NCBI GenBank assembly: GCA_964545075.1
Contig: CAZJFS010000003.1
Location: 23,899 to 87,898 of the forward strand
Length of the DNA: 64,000 nucleotides
Origin: DAOPXV01 sp035352535
GTDB taxonomy: Bacteria > Muiribacteriota > UBA9980
Direction: 5' to 3'
Positions 18,153-27,323 of this stretch are shown here, one piece after another (position 1 is the first letter of the stretch; each line of letters starts with the position of its first letter). The notes beneath the pieces are model-generated. The model worked only from the letters and a program-made list of their open reading frames with translations, had not been told where the DNA came from and made no database searches. Position numbers and translations under genes: made by a program.

Positions 18153-18569
18153 CTAATTATTTTTGCTTGTGACGGCTTCCACCAGGGGTTTGTCGCCGGC
18201 GTGCCCGTCTTCCGCGCCGTTCAAATTTTTCCCGGATAGAACCGATGCATGCGTTAGTATCGCCCGGCCCACGAAGAAAACGCCGACTATCGCCAGGCCT
18301 GACATAAGCGCGGTAAGCACGGCGTTTAAAGTCATGAGCGCGGACAATAATATAGGCTTGAAGAAGCCCACGTTCAGAAAATTGCAGGCTACGTTAAAGC
18401 CGGAAACGCCTATTCCCAGAAGAAAAAGCGATGTGACGGCGGCCTCGAATTCGCGGTCCTTTAAGCCGGAAAAGATCGGCCGGGCGATCGAACTGTTGAA
18501 ATAAACGAGAAACGCGCCTGTGACAACCGCTGAAATCACGAAACATAAAATTGCTTCTAAAAATCCCAT
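18153..18569 (-). CDS. Small membrane protein leading the lut operon, function unknown
   Basis: The start is set at 18569 because GGAGG lies just before that ATG; an upstream ATG at 18581 would place GGAGG inside the coding region. The 138-residue product has three to four hydrophobic helices (about residues 5-25, 46-68 and 74-106, the last possibly two) and a hydrophilic tail. No motif is recognised. It precedes lutA by 17 bp, so it is probably co-transcribed. It might be a membrane anchor or a transport helper for the lactate complex, but this is only positional inference. Confidence 0.75.
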   Translation of the reverse strand: MGFLEAILCFVISAVVTGAFLVYFNSSIARPIFSGLKDREFEAAVTSLFLLGIGVSGFNVACNFLNVGFFKPILLSALMTLNAVLTALMSGLAIVGVFFVGRAILTHASVLSGKNLNGAEDGHAGDKPLVEAVTSKNN

Positions 18570-18619
18570 AAGAACCTCCATTATAAGCGTTTAAAATAAT
18601 TCACATTCAAAAAATATCA

Positions 18620-18653
18620 GGCATTAGTTTGGAATTTTAACACAACTGATGCC
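18620..18653. repeat. Inverted repeat in the divergent lut/ankyrin intergenic region
   Basis: GGCATTAGTT and AACTGATGCC form a 10-bp dyad (one G-T) around a 14-base spacer. It lies 51 bp upstream of the membrane protein gene that leads the lut operon and about 40 bp before the ankyrin gene promoter. It could be an operator or an RNA hairpin, and no T-run supports a terminator. Confidence 0.4.
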
Positions 18654-18690
18654 AAAAAGCAATATATGTTAGAAATCGTGCCTGAATTCA

Positions 18691-18719
18691 TTGACATCCA
18701 TTTTTAAAAATGATAGCAT
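18691..18719 (+). promoter_or_regulatory. Sigma-70-type promoter for the ankyrin gene
   Basis: Perfect TTGACA (18691-18696), a 17-bp spacer and TAGCAT (18714-18719) lie about 127 bp before the ankyrin start, giving a leader of roughly 120 bases. Confidence 0.75.
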
Positions 18720-18845
18720 AATTAAACCATCGTTATACGTGCCGCTATCTCACATGGAATAGTCCGTTAAAAGCACGAATTGCGTTTAAAACCAATCGTT
18801 TTAAGAAAAGCGACGCGAACAACAATATCGGGAGTGTGTTACCAA

Positions 18846-19718
18846 ATGAGAGTTGAAAAAACAAAGATTACGGCCATTATATTTTTACTGTTTTTAATAT
18901 TAACTCCGTCTTACGCCGCTGATACGCCGGATACTAAAGTTGGCATCTCGCTCGTTCGGGCGGCTAAATATGGCGATGTTGAAAACATAAAAGCGCTTAT
19001 CGCTCAGGGCGCCAATATAAATGAGCGTTCTGAAACCGGCCGTACCGCGCTTATAGAAGCTGTTGTCAAAGACGACACCGCCTCGGTCGCGCTTCTTCTT
19101 GAAAAAGGCGCCGACGTCGCGATAGCGGGAAACGAAGGCGAAACTGCTTTGAGCCTGGCCGCCTTCAAAGGAAATATCAATGTCGTTCGCGCGCTGGCCG
19201 AAAAAAAAGCCGATATTAATTCGACCGATAACGATGGAGAAACGCCGCTTATGCAGGCTATAAACTATCGTGAAAATACCGAAGTCGTAAAATTCCTGCT
19301 TGAAAAAGGCGCCAATATAAACGCCGCTGATAAAACCGGCCAGACCGCTTTAGTCATAGCCGTTTCAGAAGGCATATCGAATATGGTCAAAATGCTCGTG
19401 GAATCTGGCGCCGACGTTAACATAAGAGACAACCGCGGTAAGAACGCCATGGTAATAGCCGTCGAAGAAAATAATGCTGAAATAGTAAAGATGCTCATCG
19501 ATAAAATATCGAAAATTGATGAGGAGAGCGACAAAGGGAAGACTGCTCTTGTTTACGCCGCTTCAAAGGGAAATGAAGAGCTCGTAAAACTTTTAATCGA
19601 GAAGAAAGCGGACGTAAATCACCAGGATAAAAAAGGCCAGTCGGTGCTGCGCTATGCCGGTGAAAAATCCGGTAACGATAAAGTTATAGAAATTCTCAAG
19701 GCCGCGGGAGCCAGATGA
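18846..19718 (+). CDS. Secreted ankyrin-repeat protein
   Basis: I use the ATG at 18846, which begins a good signal peptide (residues 1-24, ending SYAA); the frame extends further upstream without a better start. The 290-residue product is then almost entirely ankyrin repeats: about seven to eight units of 33 residues with the T-A-L/P-L, A...N, LL..GA-x-x-N pattern. Ankyrin stacks bind proteins and have no catalytic role. The signal peptide indicates a periplasmic location. It is monocistronic, ending 2 bp before the convergent P-ATPase gene. Confidence 0.93.
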   Translation: MRVEKTKITAIIFLLFLILTPSYAADTPDTKVGISLVRAAKYGDVENIKALIAQGANINERSETGRTALIEAVVKDDTASVALLLEKGADVAIAGNEGETALSLAAFKGNINVVRALAEKKADINSTDNDGETPLMQAINYRENTEVVKFLLEKGANINAADKTGQTALVIAVSEGISNMVKMLVESGADVNIRDNRGKNAMVIAVEENNAEIVKMLIDKISKIDEESDKGKTALVYAASKGNEELVKLLIEKKADVNHQDKKGQSVLRYAGEKSGNDKVIEILKAAGAR

Positions 19719-19720
19719 TC

Positions 19721-21832
19721 TCAGCGCATCGTTCTCATCGAGTTGAATATCGCGATGATCGCAACGCCGACGTCGGCGAAAACCGCCTCCCACATATTCG
19801 CATGACCAGTAGCGCCTAACGTAAGAAAAACGCCTTTTACGCCGAGCGCGAAGACGATATTTTGAAATACAATCGTCCGCGTTTTTTTTGCTATGTTAAT
19901 GGCCTCGACGATTTTGGACGGTTTGTCGTCCATGAAGACTATGTCGGCGGCCTCGATAGCGGCGTCGGAGCCGAGCCCGCCCATTGCGATGCCGATATCG
20001 GCCCTTGCTATGACGGGAGCGTCGTTTATTCCGTCTCCGATGAAAGCGGTGAGGCCGCCGTCCTTATTGAGGCTTTTGTAATATTCGAGTTTTTCAACTT
20101 TTTCATGAGGGAGAAGTTCGGCGTGAAAAGCGCCGACATTGACGCTTTCAGCAATATGTTTCGCGGTTCCTTCGTTGTCGCCCGTGAGCATGACCGTCTT
20201 GACGCCTAATTCGGCCAGATCGCGCATCGTCCTGGCGGAATCGTCCTTCAATTCGTCGGCGATTACGATATAGCCGGAATATTGTTTGTTGACGACGACA
20301 TGGACGGTGGTTCCCGCGCCGATACATACCCTGTGCTGGATGTTTTCGTCGTGTAAAAATTTGTCGTGGCCGGCGAAAACGTTCTCGCCTTCGATGACCG
20401 CCTTTATTCCTATGCCTGGAATTTCCTCATATGATTTGATAAGTTTTTCGTCGATCGGTCCGTTATAAGCCTTTACTATTGCTTTAGCTATGGGATGGTT
20501 AGAGTGCGATTCGGCGAGCGCGGCATATTTTAGTAAAACGTTCTCGTCGCCGGTCTCATGTTCTATCGATACGACCTTGAAGGCGCCTTTGGTTATGGTC
20601 CCTGTCTTATCGAAGAGGACTGTCTTTAAATTATTAAGGGCTTCAAGATGATTCGCGCCTTTTATAAGGATGCCCTTTTTAGATGCGCCGCCGATCCCGC
20701 CGAAAAATCCCAGTGGAATGGAAATGACCAGGGCGCACGGGCAGCTTATTACGAGAAATATAAGAGCGCGTCTGAACCATTCCGAGAACGCCTGATTTAA
20801 AGCCAGCGGCGGTATGATCGCGAGTATGACGGCAAAAATGACGACCGAGGGAGTATAATACCTCGCGAATTTGGTTATGAACTGTTCGGTTTTTGCTTTT
20901 TTCAGCGAAGAAGTTTCGATGAGCTTTAAGATTTTAGAAACAGTGGACTCTTTGAAGGTTTTCGCGGCCCGGACCGTTAAAAGTCCGTTTATGTTGATGG
21001 AGCCGCTCAATATTTCGTTTCCCGGCGCGACATCGCGCGGTATGGATTCGCCGGTGAGTCCTGAAACATCCAGCGACGAAACGCCTTCGATAATATTTCC
21101 GTCCAGCGGAATGCGTTCGCCGGGTTTTACGATGAAAATATCGCCGGGGTTGACCTCTTCTGGTTTGACTTTGAGCGTTTCACCGTTTTTTTTCAGGTTT
21201 ACGGATTCAGGACGCATGTTTATCAAGGATTTTATGGACTTTCTGGAATTGTCCACGGCGTATTCCTGAAAGAGCTCTCCTACCTGGAAAAATATCATGA
21301 CGCCTATGGCCTCGTGATACTCTTTTATAGCGAAAGCCCCAAGCGTCGCGACGACCATGAGGAAATTTTCGTCGAATATGTTCTTGTTTTTGAGATTTTT
21401 AAATGCGTTTATGAGCAGCGGATACGCGCCGATAGCGTAGGCGATAAGATAAAACGGAACTTCCGCCGGGCTTCCCTTTGAAAAAATTCCGAGAGTCAGA
21501 AAAACAAGTCCGGCCGCGATCCTTATCAAAAGCGAGCGCGGGGTATCCTCGTCCTTATGATGCGAAAGGGACTGTTCGGCGATGTCGTCTTCGCTTATGG
21601 CTTCGACGATTATGCCGTCCTCTATCGCGTCGACTAGCGACTGGATAGCGGATGCTTCCATGGTGAAGCCATCGTCCGGCGTGACTTCGAGAATGCCGTC
21701 TATGAAATTGAGGGCCGCGCACGAAACGCCGGGGAACTCTTGAACTGATTGTTCGATCTTCGCCGCGCAGTGGGCGCACGTCAGGCCTTTTAAGTGAAAT
21801 TTAGCGTGCGTTGAAATGCTGACACCATCCAT
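19721..21832 (-). CDS. Heavy-metal P1B-type ATPase (zinc/cadmium/cobalt exporter type)
   Basis: The 703-residue membrane ATPase has an N-terminal HMA metal-binding domain with CAHC at residues 19-22. About eight membrane helices follow, with the CPC metal-transport motif in VISCPCALVISIP, an actuator TGES motif, the phosphorylation site FDKTGTITKG, the HP motif in SNHPIAKAI, and GDGINDAPVIARADIGIAMG near the C-terminus. The GGLGSDAAIEAADIVFM segment is typical of CadA/ZntA-like Zn/Cd exporters, so efflux of divalent metals is expected. No Shine-Dalgarno is evident. It lies 64 bp after the RuvC-like gene in the same direction, and no metalloregulator is adjacent. Confidence 0.94.
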   Translation of the reverse strand: MDGVSISTHAKFHLKGLTCAHCAAKIEQSVQEFPGVSCAALNFIDGILEVTPDDGFTMEASAIQSLVDAIEDGIIVEAISEDDIAEQSLSHHKDEDTPRSLLIRIAAGLVFLTLGIFSKGSPAEVPFYLIAYAIGAYPLLINAFKNLKNKNIFDENFLMVVATLGAFAIKEYHEAIGVMIFFQVGELFQEYAVDNSRKSIKSLINMRPESVNLKKNGETLKVKPEEVNPGDIFIVKPGERIPLDGNIIEGVSSLDVSGLTGESIPRDVAPGNEILSGSININGLLTVRAAKTFKESTVSKILKLIETSSLKKAKTEQFITKFARYYTPSVVIFAVILAIIPPLALNQAFSEWFRRALIFLVISCPCALVISIPLGFFGGIGGASKKGILIKGANHLEALNNLKTVLFDKTGTITKGAFKVVSIEHETGDENVLLKYAALAESHSNHPIAKAIVKAYNGPIDEKLIKSYEEIPGIGIKAVIEGENVFAGHDKFLHDENIQHRVCIGAGTTVHVVVNKQYSGYIVIADELKDDSARTMRDLAELGVKTVMLTGDNEGTAKHIAESVNVGAFHAELLPHEKVEKLEYYKSLNKDGGLTAFIGDGINDAPVIARADIGIAMGGLGSDAAIEAADIVFMDDKPSKIVEAINIAKKTRTIVFQNIVFALGVKGVFLTLGATGHANMWEAVFADVGVAIIAIFNSMRTMR

Positions 21833-21896
21833 TTTGAATAAAAATAAATATCATAATAACCGAAAACAATGCTAAATTGAAAAATAAATTCACGGA

Positions 21897-22355
21897 TTAT
21901 AGTTCTTTTAAATATTTCAATGCGATAGCGGCCGCCGCTAAATCATCGACTTCGACTGAAACCGGCACCAGCGTTGAAGGCAGAAGCGACATTGGAAACG
22001 CAGGCGGGTTGCATTCGAGATAAAGCGCTCGAGCGGCCTCGGTCGTGTGTTTTTCATTGATTACGTGAACGCTTATGCCTGAAAGTTTTTCGTTCGCGGA
22101 AATGAATTTTTTTAACGCTTCTTCAAAATTTTTAGAACAGGTGCCGTCGCCGAGAGCGATATTTGAAACTTCGAATTTATCGAAAATATTTTGAAGGACC
22201 GGCGCCAGAGCGTTAAAAATAAATTCAGAGGATAGAGAATTTTGTCTGTCAAAATCCTGAAGCCTCTGAATTTCACGGTATATTATCTTTTTATTAACGT
22301 CAATAACTGCGACGCCGAATTTATTCAATCCGGGGTCGATTCCAAGAACTGCCAT
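21897..22355 (-). CDS. RuvC/YqgF-like RNase H-fold protein
   Basis: The 152-residue protein starts with GIDPGLNKFGVAVID, the first RNase H-fold strand with its catalytic Asp. It has a DGT turn near residue 94 and ends with VEVDDLAAAAIALKYL, which supplies the last acidic residues of RuvC/YqgF-like nucleases. Candidate roles are Holliday junction resolution or 16S rRNA 5'-end processing; sequence alone does not separate them. It begins 1 bp after the stop of the sugar-binding protein gene, so it is the distal gene of the ABC transporter operon, which is an unexpected location. Confidence 0.75.
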   Translation of the reverse strand: MAVLGIDPGLNKFGVAVIDVNKKIIYREIQRLQDFDRQNSLSSEFIFNALAPVLQNIFDKFEVSNIALGDGTCSKNFEEALKKFISANEKLSGISVHVINEKHTTEAARALYLECNPPAFPMSLLPSTLVPVSVEVDDLAAAAIALKYLKEL

Positions 22356-22356
22356 C

Positions 22357-23670
22357 TTATTTCAACGCTTCGGCGTCGATACGGCCGCAAGCAGCGTTAA
22401 GCGCCTGTTCAACGGTTTTCGCGCCGCTTAACGCTGCTTCCATTTCCGGGTTTATGAGCGTTTCAAGCTGCGCGTATTTTAATACTTTCGGGCGAGGCTG
22501 CGCCGTTTTCATTTGTTCCATAAAGACCTTGAGTATCGACGCTTCTTCCGTGTCGTCTATCTTTATTTTATCGTATGCCTTCAAATTGACCGGTATCTGG
22601 CGGAGCTTCGAGCCCCATTCAGCCTGAATGTCGGCCGAAGTGAGATGGCGGAGGAATTCATAGCACGCCTTGAGCTGATCGGGAGTGCGCTTTTTCTTGA
22701 AGATGACCATATTCGTTCCGCCGACGTTGGTTGACGTGCCTTTAGGCCCTTCGGGAACGAGCGATACCGCGAAATTGATCTTCGCGTTTTTGAAGCGTGA
22801 AACGTTCCAGGGGCCCATGAGTATCATGGCGTATCTTCCGTTCATGAATCCCGTTTCCGTGTTCTGGCCGCCTGAAGCCCAGGCGCCGCCTTCAACGGCG
22901 TATTTTCTGAAAAGATCTACCTTGAATTGAAGCGCGTCTTTAGCTTCCTGGGAGTTTAAAAGGCATTTCTGTCCGTCATCGCTCAAAAATTTAGTGCCGT
23001 AGGTATTGAAGAACGGGAACGACCACCACAAGGAATTGTCCATTCCGAATCCGAACCTGTCGGCATCCTTGTTCGTGAGCTTCTTTGCGTATTCAAGAAA
23101 ATCCGCCCATGTTTTCGGGGCTTTATCGGGATCGAGCCCGGCCTGGCGGAAAAGGTCCTTGTTGTAAAAAAGGCACGCGCCGTTGGTTTGATCGGGAAAA
23201 CCGTAGATGCAATTCTTGCCGCTTTTTTCATGTATGATGCAGGAGTCTATAGCCGCCGGAACATATTCGGCGAGTATCTCGTTCGTTCCTATTTTTTTTG
23301 CCGCGGCTTCCTCTTCTATGAATTTATTGACGTCTTCCAGTATTTGATTATACGCGAGTTCCGGCACGAACGTGGTGTCGACGCGGCCTATATCAGGCGG
23401 CGAACCGGCTATAAGCGAGGTTCTGTATTTGGATTCCTGGCCCATCCAGGGGATTTGAGCCACATGGACGGTGAATCCGTTCTTATTTTCCTTCGACCAT
23501 TTTTCAGCTATATCGTTAAAAACCTTCATTTCGTCTGGGCCGTATGAGACCCACACCAGTATGTCCTTGGCGCCCATGCCGCCAGGCTTGGCGCAGAAAA
23601 AAGTTCCGAATATGAAGACGAAGAGAAGCGCACTTATTGCTATTGTCGATATCATGCTATTTTTAATCAT
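22357..23670 (-). CDS. ABC transporter sugar-binding protein (family 1)
   Basis: The 437-residue protein has an N-terminal hydrophobic leader (about residues 8-26) with a Cys at about 26 that could be lipidated, although the lipobox is poor. The mature part follows the family 1 carbohydrate-binding fold: DILVWVSYGPDE, AGSPPDIGRVDTTFVPELA, GKNCIYGFPDQTNGACLFYNKDLFRQAG and a GRYAMILMGPWN segment. It captures a sugar or oligosaccharide and delivers it to the two permeases upstream in the same operon. The substrate cannot be told from sequence. Confidence 0.92.
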   Translation of the reverse strand: MIKNSMISTIAISALLFVFIFGTFFCAKPGGMGAKDILVWVSYGPDEMKVFNDIAEKWSKENKNGFTVHVAQIPWMGQESKYRTSLIAGSPPDIGRVDTTFVPELAYNQILEDVNKFIEEEAAAKKIGTNEILAEYVPAAIDSCIIHEKSGKNCIYGFPDQTNGACLFYNKDLFRQAGLDPDKAPKTWADFLEYAKKLTNKDADRFGFGMDNSLWWSFPFFNTYGTKFLSDDGQKCLLNSQEAKDALQFKVDLFRKYAVEGGAWASGGQNTETGFMNGRYAMILMGPWNVSRFKNAKINFAVSLVPEGPKGTSTNVGGTNMVIFKKKRTPDQLKACYEFLRHLTSADIQAEWGSKLRQIPVNLKAYDKIKIDDTEEASILKVFMEQMKTAQPRPKVLKYAQLETLINPEMEAALSGAKTVEQALNAACGRIDAEALK

Positions 23671-23685
23671 TTTATCATACCGCCT

Positions 23686-24549
23686 TTATTCTTTTACCGC
23701 GCCTTTTGTCATGCCTTCGATAAAGAAATTCTGCGCCACGAGAAATAGCACAGCTATCGGAATTATCGAAAAGCACGAAGCCGCCATCATCATTTCCCAC
23801 TCGGAACCGTGCGGGCCTGAAAAATAAGCGAGTCCGACGGGAAGAGTTAATATAGAGGAGCCCGGCTTCGTGATGACGAGCTGCCAGATAAAATTCGACC
23901 AGTGAAATAAAAACGTGAGAAGCAGAAGCGTCACTATTATGGGCATCGCAAGAGGCACTATTATTATCGTGAAGATCTGCCATTCGGAAGCGCCGTCAAG
24001 CCGCGCGGCTTCTATGAGCGAATCCGGAATGCTTCTCATGAACTGACGCATCATGAACACGCCGAAAATATTTGCCAGATGCGGTATTATAAGTCCCTGA
24101 TAAGTGTCGAACCATCCGAGTTTTATCGTTATTACAAACTGTGGAACGAGATACATCATGCCCGGGATCATCATGGTCGCGACCAAAAGATAGAAAAGAT
24201 ATTCCTTAAAGATGAATTCTTTTTTAGCGAAAACGTATCCGGCCATGCATGAAAACGCCGTAGCAAAGATAGCCGCAAGGGACGCCACTATGATGCTGTT
24301 GAAGAAATATTTCATGAAGCTGAACTCGGATAATACCTTGCTGAAATTTTCGAACGTATATAATTTTTCGCCGGCGTTCGGGAAAAAGTGGAGCTTGAAG
24401 GCGGTGCCGGACACCTTGAAGGCGGTCAATATCATCCAAAATAGTGGAAAGAGGACCACGAGCGCGCCCAGCGTCAGAAATGCGTATAGAATGGCTTTCG
24501 TGATCTGTTTATTATATTTGACAAGTGATTCGTTTGCTTTATCCATCAT
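23686..24549 (-). CDS. ABC sugar transporter permease, MalG type
   Basis: The 287-residue protein has six predicted membrane helices and the EAA loop EAARLDGASEWQIFTIIIVP (about residues 186-205), which couples to the ATPase. It is the second permease of a carbohydrate importer of the MalFG class. GAGGAG lies 9 bases before the start (24549; a second ATG follows directly). It sits between the larger permease and the binding-protein gene with short gaps. No ATP-binding subunit is encoded nearby. Confidence 0.93.
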   Translation of the reverse strand: MMDKANESLVKYNKQITKAILYAFLTLGALVVLFPLFWMILTAFKVSGTAFKLHFFPNAGEKLYTFENFSKVLSEFSFMKYFFNSIIVASLAAIFATAFSCMAGYVFAKKEFIFKEYLFYLLVATMMIPGMMYLVPQFVITIKLGWFDTYQGLIIPHLANIFGVFMMRQFMRSIPDSLIEAARLDGASEWQIFTIIIVPLAMPIIVTLLLLTFLFHWSNFIWQLVITKPGSSILTLPVGLAYFSGPHGSEWEMMMAASCFSIIPIAVLFLVAQNFFIEGMTKGAVKE

Positions 24550-24616
24550 AAGGTCTGGTCTCCTCTTAAAATCTCTCGAAATTCGCGTTGGCTACGCGTA
24601 CGGCAGTTATCCCGCG

Positions 24617-25777
24617 TTAATCTTCAGCGTGAAGGAATTTTTCCTGTACCTTTGAGATGACTATCGTAAGGATCAGAAGCGCGTAGGACATCGCGGCGGC
24701 GTAACCGTATTCGCTCTGTTCCCATTTCGTGAAAAGGTAATATCCGGTGAGTTTGGTGGCGCCCAGCGATTTATCGAAGAGAGTGAGAATCGGGCCGCCC
24801 TTGGTCATGGCGTAAATTTCAGTGAAAGCGTTCAGCGCTCCTATAATCCCCGTGACCGCCATGAAAAATATGATGGGCTTGACGAGAGGAAGCGTTATAT
24901 AGAAAAATTTCTGGATCTCGTTGCAGCCGTCTATATCGGCCGCTTCGTATATGGCTTCAGAGATGTTCTGGATGGCCGCCAGAAAAAGGATCATGCCGAA
25001 ACCGGCGCCTTTGACTACGAGCGCGAAAACGACAGCCGGCATACATGTGGCGGGAGTTCCCAGAATTCCGCGGTCCAGAGCGTCTTTTGCGATGTTGGCG
25101 AAGCCGCCGAGAATTCCGCCGCCGCCGAAGAGAACTACGAAAACCGTGCCGTAAATAAGTATATCCAGAAGCGTGCCGGCCGTTTCGCCCTTGACGTATT
25201 TTTTCATTGAAAAGATCGAATGAATTTTATAGATTCCGAGAAGGATAAGGCCGTAAACTATGCCTTGAGTGAACATGGTGAACAGCGAAAGGAAAAAATG
25301 ATTGAAGAAATTACCAAGAAAATTATAGGTGAAGAAGGTGAATGTGTAATTTATCAAAGTGTCGACGATGCCGCCCTTGCTGTAAATGAGCGTCCAGATG
25401 ATGCCGATAACGAGCATATCGAGGACGTTCGGAAGGAAGTAGGCCGAGCGGAAAACGTTTTTAAATGAAATTTTATTGTTTAAAAATATCGCGAGCACGA
25501 GCGAAGAGAGAATGCCCATGGGCACGATCAGTACCGCGTAGTATAAAGTCATGAGCACGGCCCACAAGAACTCGTAATCGGTAAATAAGCGAGTGTAGTT
25601 ATCCATTCCGACCCACTTGAGAGCGTTCAAAGAATAGCCGGTCCCGGTTTCCTGAAAGCTTAGAAAGAAAGAGTAAATAACGGGATAAGCAAGGAAGACG
25701 AAAAATATGGTTAAGAACGGGGCGAGAAATAAATAGGATATCTTGTTCTCGAGGTTCTTGGACGAAGTTTTTGCCAT
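24617..25777 (-). CDS. ABC sugar transporter permease, MalF type, with a central insertion
   Basis: The 386-residue protein has the MalF-type order of helices and the EAA loop EAADIDGCNEIQKFFYITLP (about residues 280-300). Family members without a periplasmic domain are near 300 residues. Here about 90 extra residues (about 145-240) lie between the GIVDTLIN segment and the TPATCMPAVVFAL helix. The insertion contains two additional hydrophobic stretches and a Gly-rich GGGGILGG turn, which may add two helices. It is the first gene of the importer operon, with the MalG-type permease 67 bp downstream. Confidence 0.9.
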   Translation of the reverse strand: MAKTSSKNLENKISYLFLAPFLTIFFVFLAYPVIYSFFLSFQETGTGYSLNALKWVGMDNYTRLFTDYEFLWAVLMTLYYAVLIVPMGILSSLVLAIFLNNKISFKNVFRSAYFLPNVLDMLVIGIIWTLIYSKGGIVDTLINYTFTFFTYNFLGNFFNHFFLSLFTMFTQGIVYGLILLGIYKIHSIFSMKKYVKGETAGTLLDILIYGTVFVVLFGGGGILGGFANIAKDALDRGILGTPATCMPAVVFALVVKGAGFGMILFLAAIQNISEAIYEAADIDGCNEIQKFFYITLPLVKPIIFFMAVTGIIGALNAFTEIYAMTKGGPILTLFDKSLGATKLTGYYLFTKWEQSEYGYAAAMSYALLILTIVISKVQEKFLHAED

Positions 25778-25782
25778 AAATC

Positions 25783-25840
25783 ATATGCTTATTCTGGTTC
25801 TTGGTTTTATTAGATGGAATGCACCAATTAAAAAGCATAT
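25783..25840. repeat. Inverted repeat upstream of the sugar ABC operon
   Basis: ATATGCTT (25783-25790) and AAGCATAT (25833-25840) form an 8-bp perfect dyad separated by 42 bp. It ends 5 bp before the start of the first permease gene. It could be a pair of operator half-sites. No clear promoter was found in the 125-bp gap. Confidence 0.3.
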
Positions 25841-25902
25841 CCCCCTTTCAAAAAAATTATTGATATATTAGAAAAAACGAATTCATTATTGTCCAGGCCG
25901 TT

Positions 25903-27270
25903 TTATTTGGATGAAATATAAGGGCTTGTTACTTCAGGTATCTCAGTTTTAAGTTTTTCGGCTTCCGCCGCGGCTTCATTTTTAGTTGCGTATCCGTCGA
26001 GTCTTACGCGGTAAACGGTGTCGCCTGACGATGCTTTTCCCGGGATTATAGATGCTTTCATGCCAAGCTTGACGACCTTTGATTTGAGACTGTCGGCGTT
26101 TTTCTGATTTTTATAGGTGCCCAGTTGTATGTAATAACCGCCGGTTTTTCCCTTTGATTTTTCAGCCGCTTTGGTTGTTTTTGCGGCTTCGGCGTCGGGG
26201 ACGATCTCATCGTCGGACGGCTCGCTTATTTCGTCAGCTGTTTCGTCAGCGGCTGTGACCTTGACTTTGGATTCAGGCTTAACCGTTTCTTTTTTCGGCT
26301 CTTTTTTAACCGCGGCGGGCTTGGTTTCAGCGGTTTTTTTGACTGGCTGAACCGTTTCTTCCTCGATTATTTTAGCCGCCGTTTCTTCTTTTTTTTCGAT
26401 TTTTTCAACGGGTTTGACTTCGGTCGCGTTTTTAGCTTCGACAACTTTTTTTTCGGGTTCTTTGACTTTTACGGTTTCGATGGGCGCTTCGGCCGGTTTT
26501 TTAACTTCAATTTTTATTTCCGGAGATTTAACCGTTTCTTTTTCAGGGGCGTGAGCCGGTTCGGCCGCTTTCGGTTTCACGGCCGTTACGGGTTTTTCCG
26601 GCAAAGGAGTTTCAACTTTTTCAGGTTGAACTGGTTGGCTTATCGTATTTAACACTTTCGAGTCGGAAGTGGCTACCACTATATCCGCGGGTTTCTTAAC
26701 GGTTTCGGAAGATTTAGGCATGAAAGCCACTTCGAGGTTCGGATCGGGCGTTATAGTGATCTTGGCGGCATAATTTTTAAGCTTGGCCGCGTTAAGCATT
26801 GATTTGGCATCTTCGTAACTTTTGAAAAGACCTATGTGTACTACGTATTGTTTGCGGTCGGGCTTTATCATTATCTTTCTGGCGTAAAGATTTTTGTCGG
26901 AAAATTCCTTGATGATCTCGTCGGCGCGGCTTTCGTCATAAAATTCGTTTTCAACGCCTGAACCGATCTGAACCGTGAAAAATTCGTTTTTGTTGATCGT
27001 CATGGAATCGGTCATAACCGAACCGGCGTCTTTGGATATTTTAAGCTCTCCTTCCTCGATGCGGCTGTCGGCGTTAGCTGAGACTTCCACGTTGCTTGCC
27101 GCGCTTCCGGTTATTTTGGTTACGGCGCCTTCCTGCTCGCGGACCTGCTGGCCGTAATATAAGCCTATCAAAACAACGATTATGACTACTATAATCCATG
27201 AGAGGACTATAAGCATCTTTTCATTGGTCGAGGAGACCGCTTTAAAATTGAAGTTTCTGTTCTGTCTCAT
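25903..27270 (-). CDS. Membrane-anchored protein with two SPOR domains
   Basis: The start at 27270 is chosen because CCGGAG lies 6 bases upstream; the frame continues to 27297. The 455-residue product has a cytoplasmic basic N-terminus, one membrane helix (about residues 20-38), a first SPOR domain (about 90-165, FFTVQIGSG...), a long Lys/Pro/Glu/Val-rich linker (about 180-370), and a second SPOR domain at the C-terminus (about 378-455, GGYYIQLGTYKNQKNADSL). SPOR domains bind glycan strands stripped of stem peptides, so the protein should localise to septal or remodelled peptidoglycan. The two amidase genes near 38-42 kb make such glycans. Confidence 0.88.
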   Translation of the reverse strand: MRQNRNFNFKAVSSTNEKMLIVLSWIIVVIIVVLIGLYYGQQVREQEGAVTKITGSAASNVEVSANADSRIEEGELKISKDAGSVMTDSMTINKNEFFTVQIGSGVENEFYDESRADEIIKEFSDKNLYARKIMIKPDRKQYVVHIGLFKSYEDAKSMLNAAKLKNYAAKITITPDPNLEVAFMPKSSETVKKPADIVVATSDSKVLNTISQPVQPEKVETPLPEKPVTAVKPKAAEPAHAPEKETVKSPEIKIEVKKPAEAPIETVKVKEPEKKVVEAKNATEVKPVEKIEKKEETAAKIIEEETVQPVKKTAETKPAAVKKEPKKETVKPESKVKVTAADETADEISEPSDDEIVPDAEAAKTTKAAEKSKGKTGGYYIQLGTYKNQKNADSLKSKVVKLGMKASIIPGKASSGDTVYRVRLDGYATKNEAAAEAEKLKTEIPEVTSPYISSK

Positions 27271-27323
27271 TTTTTCTCCGGAAAAATAAATTAGCAAAAT
27301 GTTACCATTTTTTCGTCAAATAG

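Noticed and set aside
18570..18600. TTGAAT and TATAAT directly before the lut-operon membrane protein gene
   Set aside because: The TATAAT runs into the GGAGG Shine-Dalgarno, so transcription would start after the ribosome-binding site; the spacing of 19 bp is also poor.
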